Made by a program: the position numbers and the translations under genes | DNA from: Symbiodinium natans | Lineage: Eukaryota > Sar > Dinophyceae > Suessiales > Symbiodiniaceae | Assembly: GCA_905221605.1 (NCBI GenBank) | Contig: CAJNDS010002452.1 | Span: 291,501 to 355,500 of the forward strand | Reading direction: 5' to 3' | DNA: 64,000 nt | Shown here: piece by piece, positions 53,028-62,790 of the stretch | Numbering within the stretch: the first letter of the stretch is position 1 | Layout of the letters: the number at the start of each line of letters is the position of its first letter | Notes under the pieces: model-generated | What the model saw: only the letters and a program-made list of their open reading frames with translations | Told to the model about the DNA's origin: nothing | Database searches by the model: none

Positions 53028-53246
53028 ATGAAGATCGAGGCAAAAGTGGAACGTCACATTCTGTAAGTACCCCTATCTTGTGATCATGCTCATGTTCATA
53101 CCACTACGGACGACATCATCCGAATCCGAAACCTTCAAGTTCTCACTCCTTCTGTCAGGTCACGCCAAGAAGATGTCGCTGTGCTTGTAAAGCCGATTAC
53201 CTGGGCTCAGGGCACAGCTTCAGCAAGATCCCTCAACCACCCCTAA
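53028..53246 (+). CDS. Small plus-strand gene, 2 exons
   Basis: Exon 1 53028-53062 (MKIEAKVERHI, then CT) ends at a consensus GTAAGT donor. A 96-bp intron ends TTCTGTCAG. Exon 2 53159-53246 completes Leu and reads SRQEDVAVLVKPITWAQGTA, with stop TAA where a CCCTAAA tract begins. The phase match and consensus sites support it. At 40 codons it may be only the end of a larger gene, since the frame is open to an in-frame TAG just upstream (a possible acceptor). An antisense minus frame (52803-53057) is rejected. Confidence 0.45.
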
Positions 53247-53264
53247 ACCCTAAACCCTAAACCC

Positions 53265-53575
53265 AGAACCGCAAAACCCTTAACACCGCCAGAAGCCCTT
53301 TGGAAGCCACCGTAAGAGGCCCGAGAAACCCATAAGAAGCCCTGTAGCAGCCCCCAAGACTCCTAGCACCCCAAAAAGACCCCAAAAAAGCCCCACAAAA
53401 AGCCCTTGAAAAGCCTTTGAAGTTCACAAACAAAATCTCCCAAAAAGCCCCGCAAAGAGAGTACACCCCCCCCCCCCCCCACGCACAAAAAAAGAATGGA
53501 CAAACAAAAAAAGAATAGACAAACAAAACAGCCCCAAAAGAAGCCCCCCGAAACCAAAAGAAGAACAAAAGCACC
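53265..53575. repeat. A/C-rich low-complexity stretch
   Basis: Irregular AAGCCC/AAAAAGCCCC units. Reverse frames give only Phe/Gly/Leu low complexity. No gene seen. Confidence 0.6.
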
Positions 53576-53578
53576 CAG

Positions 53579-53632
53579 GAAGCCTTGGAGTCGACGGTCT
53601 TCGACCAGGTCCGGCTCCTCCTATGGTGGCTC
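53579..53632 (+). CDS. Short plus-strand exon
   Basis: After a CACCCAG acceptor the frame reads EALESTVFDQVRLLLWWL up to a GGGTTTAGGG tract. Confidence 0.35.
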
Positions 53633-53633
53633 A

Positions 53634-53895
53634 GGGTTTAGGGTTTAGGGTTTAGGGTTTAGGGCTTAGGGTTTAGGGTTTAGGGTTTAGGGTTTAGGGT
53701 TTAGGGTTTAGGGTTTAGGGTTTAGGGTTTAGGGTTTAGGGTTTAGGGTTTAGGGTGGGTTTAGGGTTTAGGGTTTAGGGTTTAGGGTTTAGGGTTTAGG
53801 GGTTTAGGGTTTAGGGTTTAGGGTTTAGGGTTTAGGGTTTAGGGTTTAGGGTTTAGGGTTTAGGGTTTAGGGTTTAGGGTTTAGGGTTTAGGGTT
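53634..53895. repeat. Telomere-like TTTAGGG tract
   Basis: About 36 TTTAGGG units, nearly perfect, with only two irregular spacers. One of the longest arrays in the window. Confidence 0.97.
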
Positions 53896-54215
53896 TGAAT
53901 TAGGGGGCTTTGCGTGGCGTTTTGGGGTAGGGGTCTGGGTGGGTTTGGGGAGTTGGGGCGTTTAGGGGGTTCAGGGGGAACTTCAGAACCCTCTGAGAAA
54001 AAAGGAGATCGTGAGTAAGAGTAAGGTCCAGATAAGACCACATGAGGGAAAACTAGGGCTTCGGGCTTCAGGGTTCTTAGGGCTTTTGTGGGGGTTTAAA
54101 GGCCTTGTGGCCTTCGCAGACCCCTCATTTTTCTCGGCCTTTTGGAGGGTTTGGGGTTTAGGGTTCAGGATTTAGGGTTTAGGGTTTGGGGTTCAAGGTT
54201 TAGGGTTTAGGGTTC

Positions 54216-54893
54216 AGATTTCTCGCCTCGCCGTCCTCGAAACTGTCATCGCTTCTTGGCTTCTGCATTCGCGAACTTCTGCGAACTATGTCATTGCGGT
54301 TGGACTTCTGTGAGGGCATGGTCTCTCACTGTTTGGGGGCCTAGGCTGGTATGATCTGGGTTTAAGCTTTGGGGTTTTCGGGTGGAGTCACCGACTGTTT
54401 CGGCTGAATAGAGCCCCCAAGCGGGAAATAGCGAATATAGAATAAGAAGCCGGCCACGTGAAGGGCATTGCCGTCTTATGGCCGTCGACCATCATTCATC
54501 GCTGATTCATCGCGCATCTTTGACAACCCTAAAACTCTAAAACCAAAAAACCTGAATTCAAACCCTAAACCCTAACCAGCTGCTTGTCCCAGCGCGTCCG
54601 CCAGTCTCCTTCCACCGCCCCCTGTGTAAGCTTCCGGGAAACTTCCGCTTCTGAGCTTCTCCCAGGTTGTTCACGTTCTTCTGCCCTTGATCTTGAAACC
54701 TGCAAGGTGCCATCATGTGCCATCTACCCCTGCGCGTTTCGGGTTCTTTAGGTACCTACCCCCCATGAGCCCCCCCCCCCCTTAAGAACCCTCTTATGCT
54801 TTTAGGTGTCCGAGTGGTGCTCATGACTCTGAAGGCCGGTCCTCCTCCAGCCTTCGCTCTGTCTGCCGATGCTGGAGCGCAAACCTCAGCCGG
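54216..54893 (-). CDS. Charged, helix-rich protein exons, unidentified gene
   Basis: Exons: about 54893-54828 after GGCTGAG (FALQHRQTERRLEEDRPS), 54699-54577 after CCTTGCAG (VSRSRAEEREQPGRSSEAEV..., 41 codons, CTG-GTTAGG donor), 54307-54216 after CCTCACAG (KSNRNDIVRRSSRMQKPRSD...). All are highly charged and Glu/Arg/Ser-rich, consistent with coiled coil or disorder. Acceptors are good. The intron at 54500-54580 has a short CCCTAAA segment. Confidence 0.5.
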
Positions 54894-55069
54894 CACCGAA
54901 AACCCTTGGGCCCCAAGAAAGCCCATGGTCAGCTGTCCTAGGATGGCCCTTAAAACTGAAAACCCTCTGACAAAATATTCCTGAAGATGATGCTCTTCAA
55001 CCCAATAAGGGAAAACCAAAACATGTTCTTAGGGCCTACCTGGTTACCTACTAATCCTGCTCGGTTTCA

Positions 55070-55640
55070 GAAAGCCGATCTCGAAACCCGCGCAGGAGTG
55101 GGCGTGAAGATGGCTTGGCTGATTCTAGGGGGGTCTCCGAAGTTTCGGGGGTACCTTCTTGGGGTCCTTCTTCTAACGGAACCCTACTATTTGGGGACTA
55201 CATGGGGGGGTCCCCTTAATTTTAGTAAAACCCCATAGGTTGTCTTGCTACTTCCTGGTCTGATCTTGTAAGGGAGGTCTCCTCCCTGGGCTCCAGGCAG
55301 GAAGACGTCCCGCATCGTGGACGTGTTAACGTCCGTCTTCAGGAACCTTGGTAAAGAGGGCTCATTTGAACCCTTTAAAAGGGTTTATGGTTCATGTAGT
55401 AGTATAGGGTTTCTGGCCCCCATTTTAGGGTTCATTGGCCTCCGAAAGAGGGCTTTAAGGGCTGACCCTGATCCGACCCTCTGCATTTGCCCTGATAGCG
55501 GGAAAACAGGCGGCTACGGGCCTGGAGTCGCGCACGTAAGCAAACCCAACTGCCAAGCGTAACATCTCAGGTTTGAACGCTCTCTATGGGGAGTTCGGGC
55601 TCAGGAAGTCTAGGGCGAAGCTGATGATGGGAGGTCCATT
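55070..55640 (+). CDS. Plus-strand multi-exon gene, unidentified
   Basis: Exons: 55070-55127 after GGTTTCAG (KADLETRAGVGVKMAWLIL), about 55286-55345 after AGGCAG (KTSRIVDVLTSVFRNL, GTAAAG donor), 55511-55537 after AAACAG (GYGPGVAH, GTAAGC donor), about 55570-55640 after CTCAG (LNALYGEFGLRKSRAKLMMG). The second-to-third join is in phase (Leu-Gly-Gly-Tyr). A GGGTTTCCGAAAAT-family element starts right at the end of the first exon, and an introner-family copy starts right after the second. Function unknown. Confidence 0.45.
55126..55237. mobile_element. Inverted-repeat element, GGGTTTCCGAAAAT family, abutting an exon
   Basis: GGGGGGTCTCCGAAGTTTCG at the left, ACGGAACCCTACTATTTGGG in the core and TTAATTTTAGTAAAACCCC at the right. 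The left end coincides with the 3' end of the exon reading GVKMAWLIL. Confidence 0.7.
55345..55447 (+). mobile_element. Introner-family element (copy 4)
   Basis: GTAAAGAGGGCTCATTTGAA at the left and TTAGGGTTCATTGGCCTCC at the right, with TAGTAGTATAGGG in the core. The left end carries the GTAAAG donor of the preceding plus-strand exon. The 3' splice site is further downstream (AAACAG at 55510), so here the element is only part of the intron. Confidence 0.65.
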
Positions 55641-55916
55641 GAGAAGGACCTGCGTCCAGCGTGCTAAACTGCTGTGCCGAAGTCTGGGAGTGCCACGCCC
55701 CCCAGTCTACATCCACGCTGGGAGGTCTCGCAACCTTGGCCGTTTTTTGTTGCGGAAAACTGAAAAATTGGCTAGGATGGCCCCTTCCTGAACATGATCC
55801 TCTTAAATTCTACACAAGGGGGAGAAAAAAATATATATGATGCTCCAAGAGCCTACTAGCTTGTGTTTGGCTTCTTGTCGTTATCCGGGAGTCTGGAGGT
55901 GGCTTGAGGTGAGGAG

Positions 55917-57866
55917 AAGTAAGGTTGGAGCCATGCCCCCAGCAATGATTGCGACGACCAGGAGCAGCCCAGTGCCCACCTCAGAACAGACTTCCATGCC
56001 GGTTTATGGTTTCGGGTTGAGAGGTTAGGGTTTAGGGTTTGGGGGTTCGGGATTAGGGTTTAGGGTTTAGGCCCCTGCCGCGGCAAACAAAGGAACTAAG
56101 GCCCGTGACGCAGCAGAGGGGCATCCGCGCCAGTCCTTGCAGAGGAGGCACTTCAGGCCGTCGTGGACCCAAACTCTACAACCAAAGTACCCCCAAAATC
56201 AAGGGTCTACAGGCTCCTTGCGTGCTTTGCGACCCTTGGGGTCCATGTAAAGCCACCTTCTGAAACAGGGGGGTTTCGGCCTGGCCCTAAACCCTATAAA
56301 GGCCCTAAGACCCAACGGCTAGTTTGAGACCTGTCCTCTGTGCGTCGTCCACGCCACGAAGGCCACAAAGGGCGTTCCATTGAAGTCCTGAGTCGACGGT
56401 CGAAGCCCTAAACCCTAAACCTTGAACCTGGAATACTCAGTAAAAATTATTTGGACAGATAAAAGCCAGCAAACAACTGCATGTATGTACATATGTGTTG
56501 ATTAGTGGTTCATTCAGAACGCTTATGCTGCTTATGTATGTAGATCTACAGAATACTTACGATGTGTGTATATATATGTACATACATATATACATATATA
56601 CATATATACATATATATATATATGAGCACCCGCAAAAAATCTTATGTAAATGCTAATTAAAAAATCATGGGGTATCGCTTTTGGGGGGGGCTATCGCTTT
56701 ATGGGACTTTAGCTCAATGCTGCTACGAAAACCTATCGCTTTACTGCATATGAGGCCCGAAACCTGCAACCCCACCATGAAAACTCCTGAATTCTTAAAA
56801 CTTAAAACCGTTTCCTTTCTTTAGGACCTATAAATCAAAGAGTGCGAGTGCTCCTTTTCTAGGAGCTGGAGCTCTCGCTGCTCGAATCAGAAATCCATAT
56901 CCTAAACCTCGAACCCTCAACCTGGGCCAGGGCCTTTGCCGAGCTCTTCGGATGGCCAAATGGGTATCGTAGGGTTATCGCTTTCAGTATCGCTCTGGAA
57001 TAGCACCCAGCACCCGAAATCATGACACGGTTGCAGAACGACTTCTAAATTCAAGATTCAGGGTATCGCTTTTGGGGGGGGCCTATCGCTTTCCGAGGTT
57101 TCAGGCACGACATAAGGTTTTTATCTCCGCCACAAGAGACCTCCTGCAACGTAATAAAATTAGTCGCTCATATGTACATACGTGTATATGTATACATGTG
57201 TAAGTCAGCCTTCAAAGCACTCAAATGCGACATCACAGTGGGAGCTGGGGCAGCGGCTTCCAACTCCTCGTCGAGCAACTTGCTCTTCCGGCTCTCCTGT
57301 TCCCTGGGAGGGAAGTAGCAGAATCTCACAAACAGGTTTAGTGGGTAGGGTTTAGGGTTTAGGGTTTAGGGTTTAGGGTTTAGGGTTTAGGGTTTAGGGT
57401 TTAGGGTTTAGGGTTTAGGGTTTAGGGTTTAGGGTTTAGGGTTTAGGGTTTAGGGTTTGGGGTTTGGGGTTTGGGGTTTGGTTTGGGGTTTGGGGTTTGG
57501 GGTTTGGGGTTTGGGGTTTGGGGTTTGGGGTTTAGGGTTTAGGGTTTAGGGTTTAGGGTTTAGGGTTTAGGGTTTAGGGTTTAGGGTTCTACACCTGAAC
57601 CCCCAAAAAGGCTTGAAAGGCGCTCAATGAGGGCTCCCGCCTGTAGGCCTCGGAGTCTGTCTCCTGCCACCGCTTTCTCAGGAGCTCTTCACCGCGGTTT
57701 AGGGTTCAGGGTTCAGCGTTCAGGGTTCAGGGTTTAGGGTTTAGGGGTTAGGGGTTAGGGGTTTGAATTTCCAAGACGGCAACAGCATTTGCGACTCTGA
57801 GACTGTACGACCACAGCAACTGTCCCCGCCCCAGCCGTCAGCAACCGGGGCCAGGGAAAGCACAGG
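55917..57866 (-). CDS. Series of minus-strand exons, unidentified gene
   Basis: Exons: about 57866-57768 (PVLSLAPVADGWGGDSCCGR...), about 57697-57592 (ELLRKRWQETDSEAYRREPS..., GTGTAG donor), 57303-57208 (EQESRKSKLLDEELEAAAPA...), about 56385-56325 (DFNGTPFVAFVAWTTHRGQ, ACTCAG acceptor, GTCTCA donor), about 56177-56098 (VWVHDGLKCLLCKDWRGCPS), about 55982-55917 (EVGTGLLLVVAIIAGGMAP, helix). The C-x-x-C segment with a following Cys may bind metal. Grouping is by strand and spacing only. Function unknown. Confidence 0.45.
56570..56625. repeat. TATACA microsatellite
   Basis: TATACATATATACATATATA-type repeats, about 55 bp. Confidence 0.85.
56660..57095. repeat. Cluster of TATCGCTTT motifs
   Basis: The nine-base word TATCGCTTT occurs at about 56672, 56691, 56733, 56973, 57063 and 57084, twice as the pair GTATCGCTTTTGGGGGGG followed by CTATCGCTTT. 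The spacing is not tandem. Two near-identical 33-bp segments (56670-56702 and 57062-57094) suggest a duplicated element. Confidence 0.7.
56856..56965 (+). CDS. Possible plus-strand exon
   Basis: After CTTTTCTAG the frame reads ELELSLLESEIHILNLEPST and continues WARAFAELFGWP to a GTATCG site. Well composed, but it crosses a TCCTAAACC segment, and a minus reading (SSAKALAQ) is also possible. Confidence 0.35.
57345..57590. repeat. Telomere-like tract with TTTGGGG core
   Basis: About sixteen TTTAGGG units, then about nine TTTGGGG units (57460-57535), then seven TTTAGGG units. Confidence 0.97.
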
Positions 57867-57982
57867 CGGAATGGTTTTGGGGGGTTAGGGTTTAGGGTTT
57901 AGGATTTAGGGTTTAGGGTTTAGGCTTAAGGGTTTAGGGGCAATGTCATGTTGGCAACAAACAACCGCTCAGCCCGTGTCTG

Positions 57983-58890
57983 CCTTCACCGTCGGCTTCT
58001 TCTTCTTGCCCGAAGCCTGTTCAACGTGGACAAAAACATTCACGACGGATGAAAGGGTTTAGGGTTTGGGGTTTGGGGTTTGGGGTTTGGGGTTTGGGGT
58101 TTGGGGTTTGGGGTTTGGGGTTTGGGGTTTGGGGTTTGGGGTTTGGGGTTTGGGGTTTGGGGCTTGGGGCTTGGGGTTTGGGGTTTGGGGTTTAGGGTTT
58201 AGGGTTTAGGGTTAGGGTTTCCGAAATTAGGGGTACCTTGTTGGGGCCGCCCATGCTATAAGAGAATCCTACTATTTGGGGGTCTATACTAGTGGTCCCC
58301 CATTTCGTAACACCCCGGAATCAGTGGGACATATCTACCACGATGCGGCACCCAAATTTCAAGATGGAGCCAAAATCTTCGCCCTAAACATCCCTAACCC
58401 TAAACCCTAAACCCTAAAACCTTAAGAACCACAGAAGCGGAGTTGAGAACATCGCGGCGGCATGTCATCTTGTCGAGGCTGGGTCTTGCATCCGTCCCGG
58501 TGTGTGTTGGCTTTGGGGTCTAAAATAGGGGGCCATAATGATTAGAATAGGGTTTTTTGGGGTGTTATTGTAGTATAAGTACAAAGGGGACCATAAGGGA
58601 ACACTATTCGTATTATCCCGACCCTATATTTGGGCTTAGGGATGCTTGGGGCTTGGGGTTTAGGACCTCGGTGAGTCTGACATCCGAGGCTTGGGAGTAG
58701 GCATCAACACGGTGCTCTCAAAGCCCCTGAGCACATCGTTGCGGATAAAAAACGGGCCAACAACACTACCACATCAAAATGTGTAACTCCAACTTGAACG
58801 TCCAACGGCACACTGGAAAAGAAGGTGGAGGCATCACGGAACCCTGCCTTTCTGCCACAGCAACGGCAACATCTGCGTCCAGTCTGCTGA
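57983..58890 (-). CDS. 3' end of an unidentified gene, 4-5 exons
   Basis: Exons: about 58890-58852 (SADWTQMLPLLWQK, GC donor), 58757-58668 after GTGGTAG (GPFFIRNDVLRGFESTVLMP...), about 58490-58425, about 58383-58337 after TAG (GEDFGSILKFGCRIV, GTAGAT donor) and terminal about 58053-57983 (VNVFVHVEQASGKKKKPTVK..., stop TGA). The basic Lys-rich C-terminus follows a beta-like segment. Two dispersed elements and a TTTGGGG array lie in the introns. Family not recognised. Confidence 0.45.
58057..58218. repeat. TTTGGGG array
   Basis: About eighteen TTTGGGG units with two CTTGGGG units, flanked by single TTTAGGG units. The variant dominates this tract. Confidence 0.97.
58214..58316. mobile_element. 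Inverted-repeat element, GGGTTTCCGAAAAT family
   Basis: GGTTTCCGAAATTAGGGGTA at the left, GAATCCTACTATTTGGGGGT in the core, CCCCCATTTCGTAACACCCC at the right. It is fused to the end of a TTTAGGG tract. Confidence 0.75.
58525..58628. mobile_element. Inverted-repeat element, GGGGCCT-ATTAGAAT family (copy 4)
   Basis: TAGGGGGCCATAATGATTAG, GTTATTGTAGTATAAGTACA, AAGGGAACACTA and TATTATCCCGACCCTA, in the family order. Confidence 0.75.
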
Positions 58891-59199
58891 CCTATCCAGG
58901 TTTGCGCTGTGCACGACTTGACGATCGAGGTTACCTCCGCCACTTCTGATGACAGCCCTAATTTGAACAAGAGTATGAACGAATATGTATGTGTGCAAAA
59001 AACATAATCTAGCATGCGCGGCATTGTGCAAACCTTGTAGTTGACTACGACGTTTCGCAGCTTGTAGGACGCACGCCGGAGGCAGGATCAGGCAAGTTAT
59101 GGATTCCCAACATTTCGAGCACGCCACGTAAACTAGCACGCGCACAACATACAGCATGCGGAGATTGCAATATTCCTTTGGGGTGTACATAGTCCTTCT

Positions 59200-59840
59200 A
59201 CTTTAGGGGTGCCAAAAACAGTCCCAAAGTTCGCATCAATTCCAAAAACGACCCGCCGGGATCATCGAGTCACCCTGCCGTAAACCCCAAACCCTAAACC
59301 TTCTCAAAGGACGCCCCATGCCTTGCGGTGAGGGATCTTCGGGCCTGGGGGGGCTTCGGCTACTGCGAACAGCGCGGTTCATCCGTGGTCAAAACCGCTA
59401 AATGTGGGCAAGGGATGTTCTCCCATACTTTTCAAAAAACCGGGGCTGGGAGTTAAAGTTGAGGGTTTAGGGTCGGGAAGACATTCCCCATGTTCTGGAG
59501 GCAACGCATTTTCTTCAGGAATATTTAGGGGTGGGCACTTCCAGCCGAGTGTAGATCGGATGTTTGATGCAGAGAGAAGCTGTCATGCTTAGCAGAGGGG
59601 GCCGCTGATGGTTCCACTAGGTCCTAAAATCCGACCTGTGCCGAATGACGGCAGCGTCCTGAATACTCAGCTCAGTACAAAAGCCAGCCTGCCCTGATAC
59701 TGGTGAGCACCAAACCCTGAAACCCATAAGCTCTCTCAGGAGTCCTAACTAGCCAAGCCCAACTAAAAAAGCCACAAAAACATCACACCAAACTCCAACA
59801 AAACCAAGCCCCCGATCATCCGAATAGCCATTAGCAAACC
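59200..59840. other. Mostly no gene seen
   Basis: Short CCCTAAA segments, a G-rich stretch and unique sequence. A possible minus exon at about 59660-59635 (DAAVIRHR, GTCGGA donor) is the only candidate. Confidence 0.35.
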
Positions 59841-59842
59841 AC

Positions 59843-59907
59843 GTCAGTCGCAGTGAGAAGCCGGCTCGTCTGTATCATCTGGGTCAACAGCTACTGTCAC
59901 CTCGGCC
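59843..59907 (-). CDS. Terminal exon, acidic C-terminus
   Basis: After CCCTGCAG the frame reads AEVTVAVDPDDTDEPASHCD and stops at TGA. Good acceptor and clear stop. The upstream part of the gene was not identified. Confidence 0.45.
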
Positions 59908-60149
59908 TGCAGGGTTTAGGGTTTAGGGTTTAGGGTTTAGGGTTTAGGGTTTAGAGTTTAGGGTTCAGGGTTTAGGGTTTACTTATTGGGGTCCCTATTA
60001 TGAGGGAGTTTTGGAGGGCCGAGGTCTCGGTTGTCCGCAACAAAAGCCCAGCACGCCTTAATGCAGGAAGATGGCTTCTAAGGGGGTTTCCGGGTTTAGG
60101 GCTTAGGGTTTAGGGTTTAGGGTTTATTTAGGGTTTAGGCTTTAGGGCT

Positions 60150-60243
60150 TAGGGGTGCCTTATGGGGGGTCCTGATTAATTATAAGGGAATCCTACTTTT
60201 GGGGGTCTATATTTGGGGTCCCAGATTTTCGTAAACCCCCATA
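60150..60243. mobile_element. Inverted-repeat element, GGGTTTCCGAAAAT family
   Basis: AGGGGTGCCTTATGGGGGGT, AGGGAATCCTACTTTTGGGG and CCAGATTTTCGTAAACCCCC in the family order. Confidence 0.7.
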
Positions 60244-60378
60244 TGTCCAGGGAGAATGATGAATTAATTTGACCCAGGGAGTCTTTCGCACTGGGCCGTG
60301 TTTTCAGAACCAGGTACCTATACAGTGCCTGGCAGGGTACACTATATAAATCGCACAGCATAAGAGCGTTTCACCCCA

Positions 60379-60435
60379 TTTTTTCAGGGTCATATAGGTC
60401 GATTTATTTTTCAGGGTCATATAGGTCGATTTAGG
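60379..60435. repeat. 27-bp direct duplication
   Basis: TTTTTCAGGGTCATATAGGT followed by CGATTTA occurs twice in tandem, perfectly. Confidence 0.9.
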
Positions 60436-60919
60436 CTTGACTCGGAAAGCTGAACTGCCTGAAACACCATGCGTGAAATTGACTGACATGTCGCTTCCGA
60501 CATTCTGACGATCAGACGCCAGACATTACGTTCCATTGCGGTCCACAGGAAACGCCCATTCGCCCTGCCTGAGCTTCCTCAGGGATTGTTGATGGATGTG
60601 GATGTACGTCCTGGCAAGAAACGTCTGTGGCTAAGTTGAGTAGTCCCGGGGTTCAACTTCGGTCACGATGGGGCGCACGATGGGCCGTGCGACTTGCAGT
60701 GACGAAGGGGCGGACCCTACCATCAATCGAGGATTTCTGAAGAACAGGTCAGGTCACAAGAGAACGTCAGAGAACAGTCAACCCAACGGTGTCGTGCGAC
60801 TGTGACACGGGATGGGGTGGGGGCGTGATTATACATCAATCCTAATCCCTCAACCTCCGTTACTACACGAACCGCGCGTTTGCTTTAAGGGCTTCGGCAT
60901 CTTGACGGGCGGCTGGATT

Positions 60920-61942
60920 TTACGCACCGCTTGCGCTCCTCAGGTACGCTTCAATACGAGGCCGCATGCTCTTGCTGATGCCCTTGTAAGCTGCCATGTC
61001 TGGGCTGAGACCGGCTACTTGCCGCGCCAGGGCGGCAGAAGCAGGTGATGCAGCGACCAGCGGTAAAGGGTCTGTGTATGACCGGATGGTAAAGGCAATG
61101 TGCTGAGACTCTGGCAAGCGGCGGATTGTCTGATACTCGACTCGCAGGAACATATCTGCAGGGCCCATCTTGGCTTCATCAACAGCCGCTCCAGCCGCGT
61201 GCGACAAGTCACCTTTCAGGCTTGGATCGTCACTCGCGGATGGGTGCAGCAAGTCTCCAGTCCAGCGGAACTCGAAGTTGGTGCGCCAGAAACTCTTCTC
61301 AGGGCGGAGCTTGGCAAAAATCCGGTCAAGAGGACGGCGAAGACTGTCGGCATATCCAGGGACGGGTGCGTGGATATCAGAGAGTGGAGCACCGAGTTTC
61401 GCCGGCAGCTGGCCAAACGAGAAGCACACGCACACCGAACACATCGTGGCAGGCTCCTCGCCATTCTGTCGCAGCAGTACGAGATCTTCTGGTATGAGCC
61501 TAGCAGCTGCGGCCAGAGTTCCCTTCTGTATCTTCTGTGGATGGTCAGCTGGCTCACAAGCTGCTGCCACCAGCGAGTACAGCTCCTCCTCGGCGGCGAA
61601 CGTCGACTCTTTCCCGTCAGAGGCCGACAAGCTCGAACCCAGCTGAGGGTCATCAAGCGCGGCTCGCTTCATTGCCACGACCTCTGCATCGTCCTCATCG
61701 GTGCGCAGCCATTGGCCGGGCGGCAGAACGTTCAGACCAGGGCGTAGCCTACCATCCGGACTGTATGCTGGCTGGCGAGAGGCCTCCTTGACCAGCCAGC
61801 GTGCAGATCGCGGGACCCCAGCAGCAGCTGAGAGTCTTCGGCTGCCATGTGCAAGCTTCTGCACAGATCTCGCAACTGCTCCCGCGCGCGGAAAATAAGA
61901 AGTAACGAAAGCAGAATGCGCTGCGACTGCCATCGCCGTCAT
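60920..61942 (-). CDS. DUF3445 / heme-dependent oxidative N-demethylase-like protein
   Basis: An intact single-exon frame of 340 residues from ATG to stop. The N-terminal 40 residues are Arg/Ala/Ser-rich with few acidic residues, which could be an organelle-targeting peptide. Family features in order: RPGLNVLPPGQWL near 68-80, then SFGQLPAKLGAPLSDIHAPV, a W-R-T-N-F-E-F core near 222, and LRVEYQTIRRLPESQHIAFT followed by IRSYTDPL near 265-290. These match the DUF3445 (HDOD) pattern (K-L-G-x-P-L-x-x-I-H-x-P-V-P-G-Y; R-x-E-x-Q-T-x-x-R-L-P; F-T-I-R-x-Y). Known relatives bind heme and oxidise amines. A TTGCAGTAG just before the ATG could be the trans-splice acceptor. The lack of introns contrasts with its neighbours. 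Confidence 0.85.
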   Translation of the reverse strand: MTAMAVAAHSAFVTSYFPRAGAVARSVQKLAHGSRRLSAAAGVPRSARWLVKEASRQPAYSPDGRLRPGLNVLPPGQWLRTDEDDAEVVAMKRAALDDPQLGSSLSASDGKESTFAAEEELYSLVAAACEPADHPQKIQKGTLAAAARLIPEDLVLLRQNGEEPATMCSVCVCFSFGQLPAKLGAPLSDIHAPVPGYADSLRRPLDRIFAKLRPEKSFWRTNFEFRWTGDLLHPSASDDPSLKGDLSHAAGAAVDEAKMGPADMFLRVEYQTIRRLPESQHIAFTIRSYTDPLPLVAASPASAALARQVAGLSPDMAAYKGISKSMRPRIEAYLRSASGA

Positions 61943-61959
61943 CTACTGCAATGCGGCAC

Positions 61960-62790
61960 TTTACTCTGCTGGCACATCTTGCATTTTTTGGGTCAAGAGT
62001 CAATCAGGACTGCGTACTTTTCACGTCTTCCTGGCGAGAGTCCGCAAACCATGCAATGAGCAAGATGTACGCTGGCTACGTGCGGCGGCGACAACTGTAC
62101 CACCAGGCGAGCATGACTGTCGTCCGTTTGGTAGCCCCCGCCTGCTTCGGGTGCGCTTCCACCTCCGTCTCAACCTGCGGCGTGATGCTTCAGGCAATCT
62201 TCGCACCCTAAGGCCTACACACCCTCGAGTCCAGAATGGTTCCTTCACCATGCAGTGCGCACGTTACCCACCTGGCTTCGCTTCCTGAACTCATGCGGCG
62301 AAGTCGTCTGATGCGATGGAGATGATGGTAGAAATGGAAGAGGTTAGTTCGCGCAAAAAGAGGGCTTGCGACAGCATGCTACAAGTATGGAAACCAACGT
62401 ACATCCACCCTTAGCAAAAGGCTGATGGCACACTCCGACAGCCCATGATTATACGACCTCAGCACCGGGCCTCTTTTGGCCGCTCTTCCATTGCAACCTG
62501 CCATGCCAACAGACAACACTGGTGTACTTACAGGGGGTCCGGCTTAGGGTTCAGCGTTTGCTCCCCCAGCACCCAATGCTTGCTACCCGGCCACTGTCGC
62601 AGAAAGTGCAATGACTATATGCGCTCGCATATCGGGAGAGCATAAGATATCCGCCTGCCCCACGTTCGCAATGAGCCTTGGGCAACAGCGAGGCTTATCA
62701 GTTCAGGACAATCCCCGCGACCTAGCCCCCCAAACCCTAATGATCCGCACGCGGGCCTTGAATCGTAAGCCCTTAGGCCAGTATACTGCC
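61960..62790. other. No convincing gene
   Basis: Unique sequence upstream of the DUF3445 gene. Minus frames such as 62021-62251 are Arg-rich and probably non-coding 5' flank or shadows. No telomere-like tract until 62790. Confidence 0.4.

Noticed and set aside
52803-53057. Minus-strand Arg/Cys-rich ORF
   Set aside because: No splice or family support; the opposite strand carries consensus GTAAGT and CAG sites with matching phase.
61100-61747. 215-codon plus-strand ORF
   Set aside because: Antisense to the DUF3445 gene, whose family motifs fix the coding strand.
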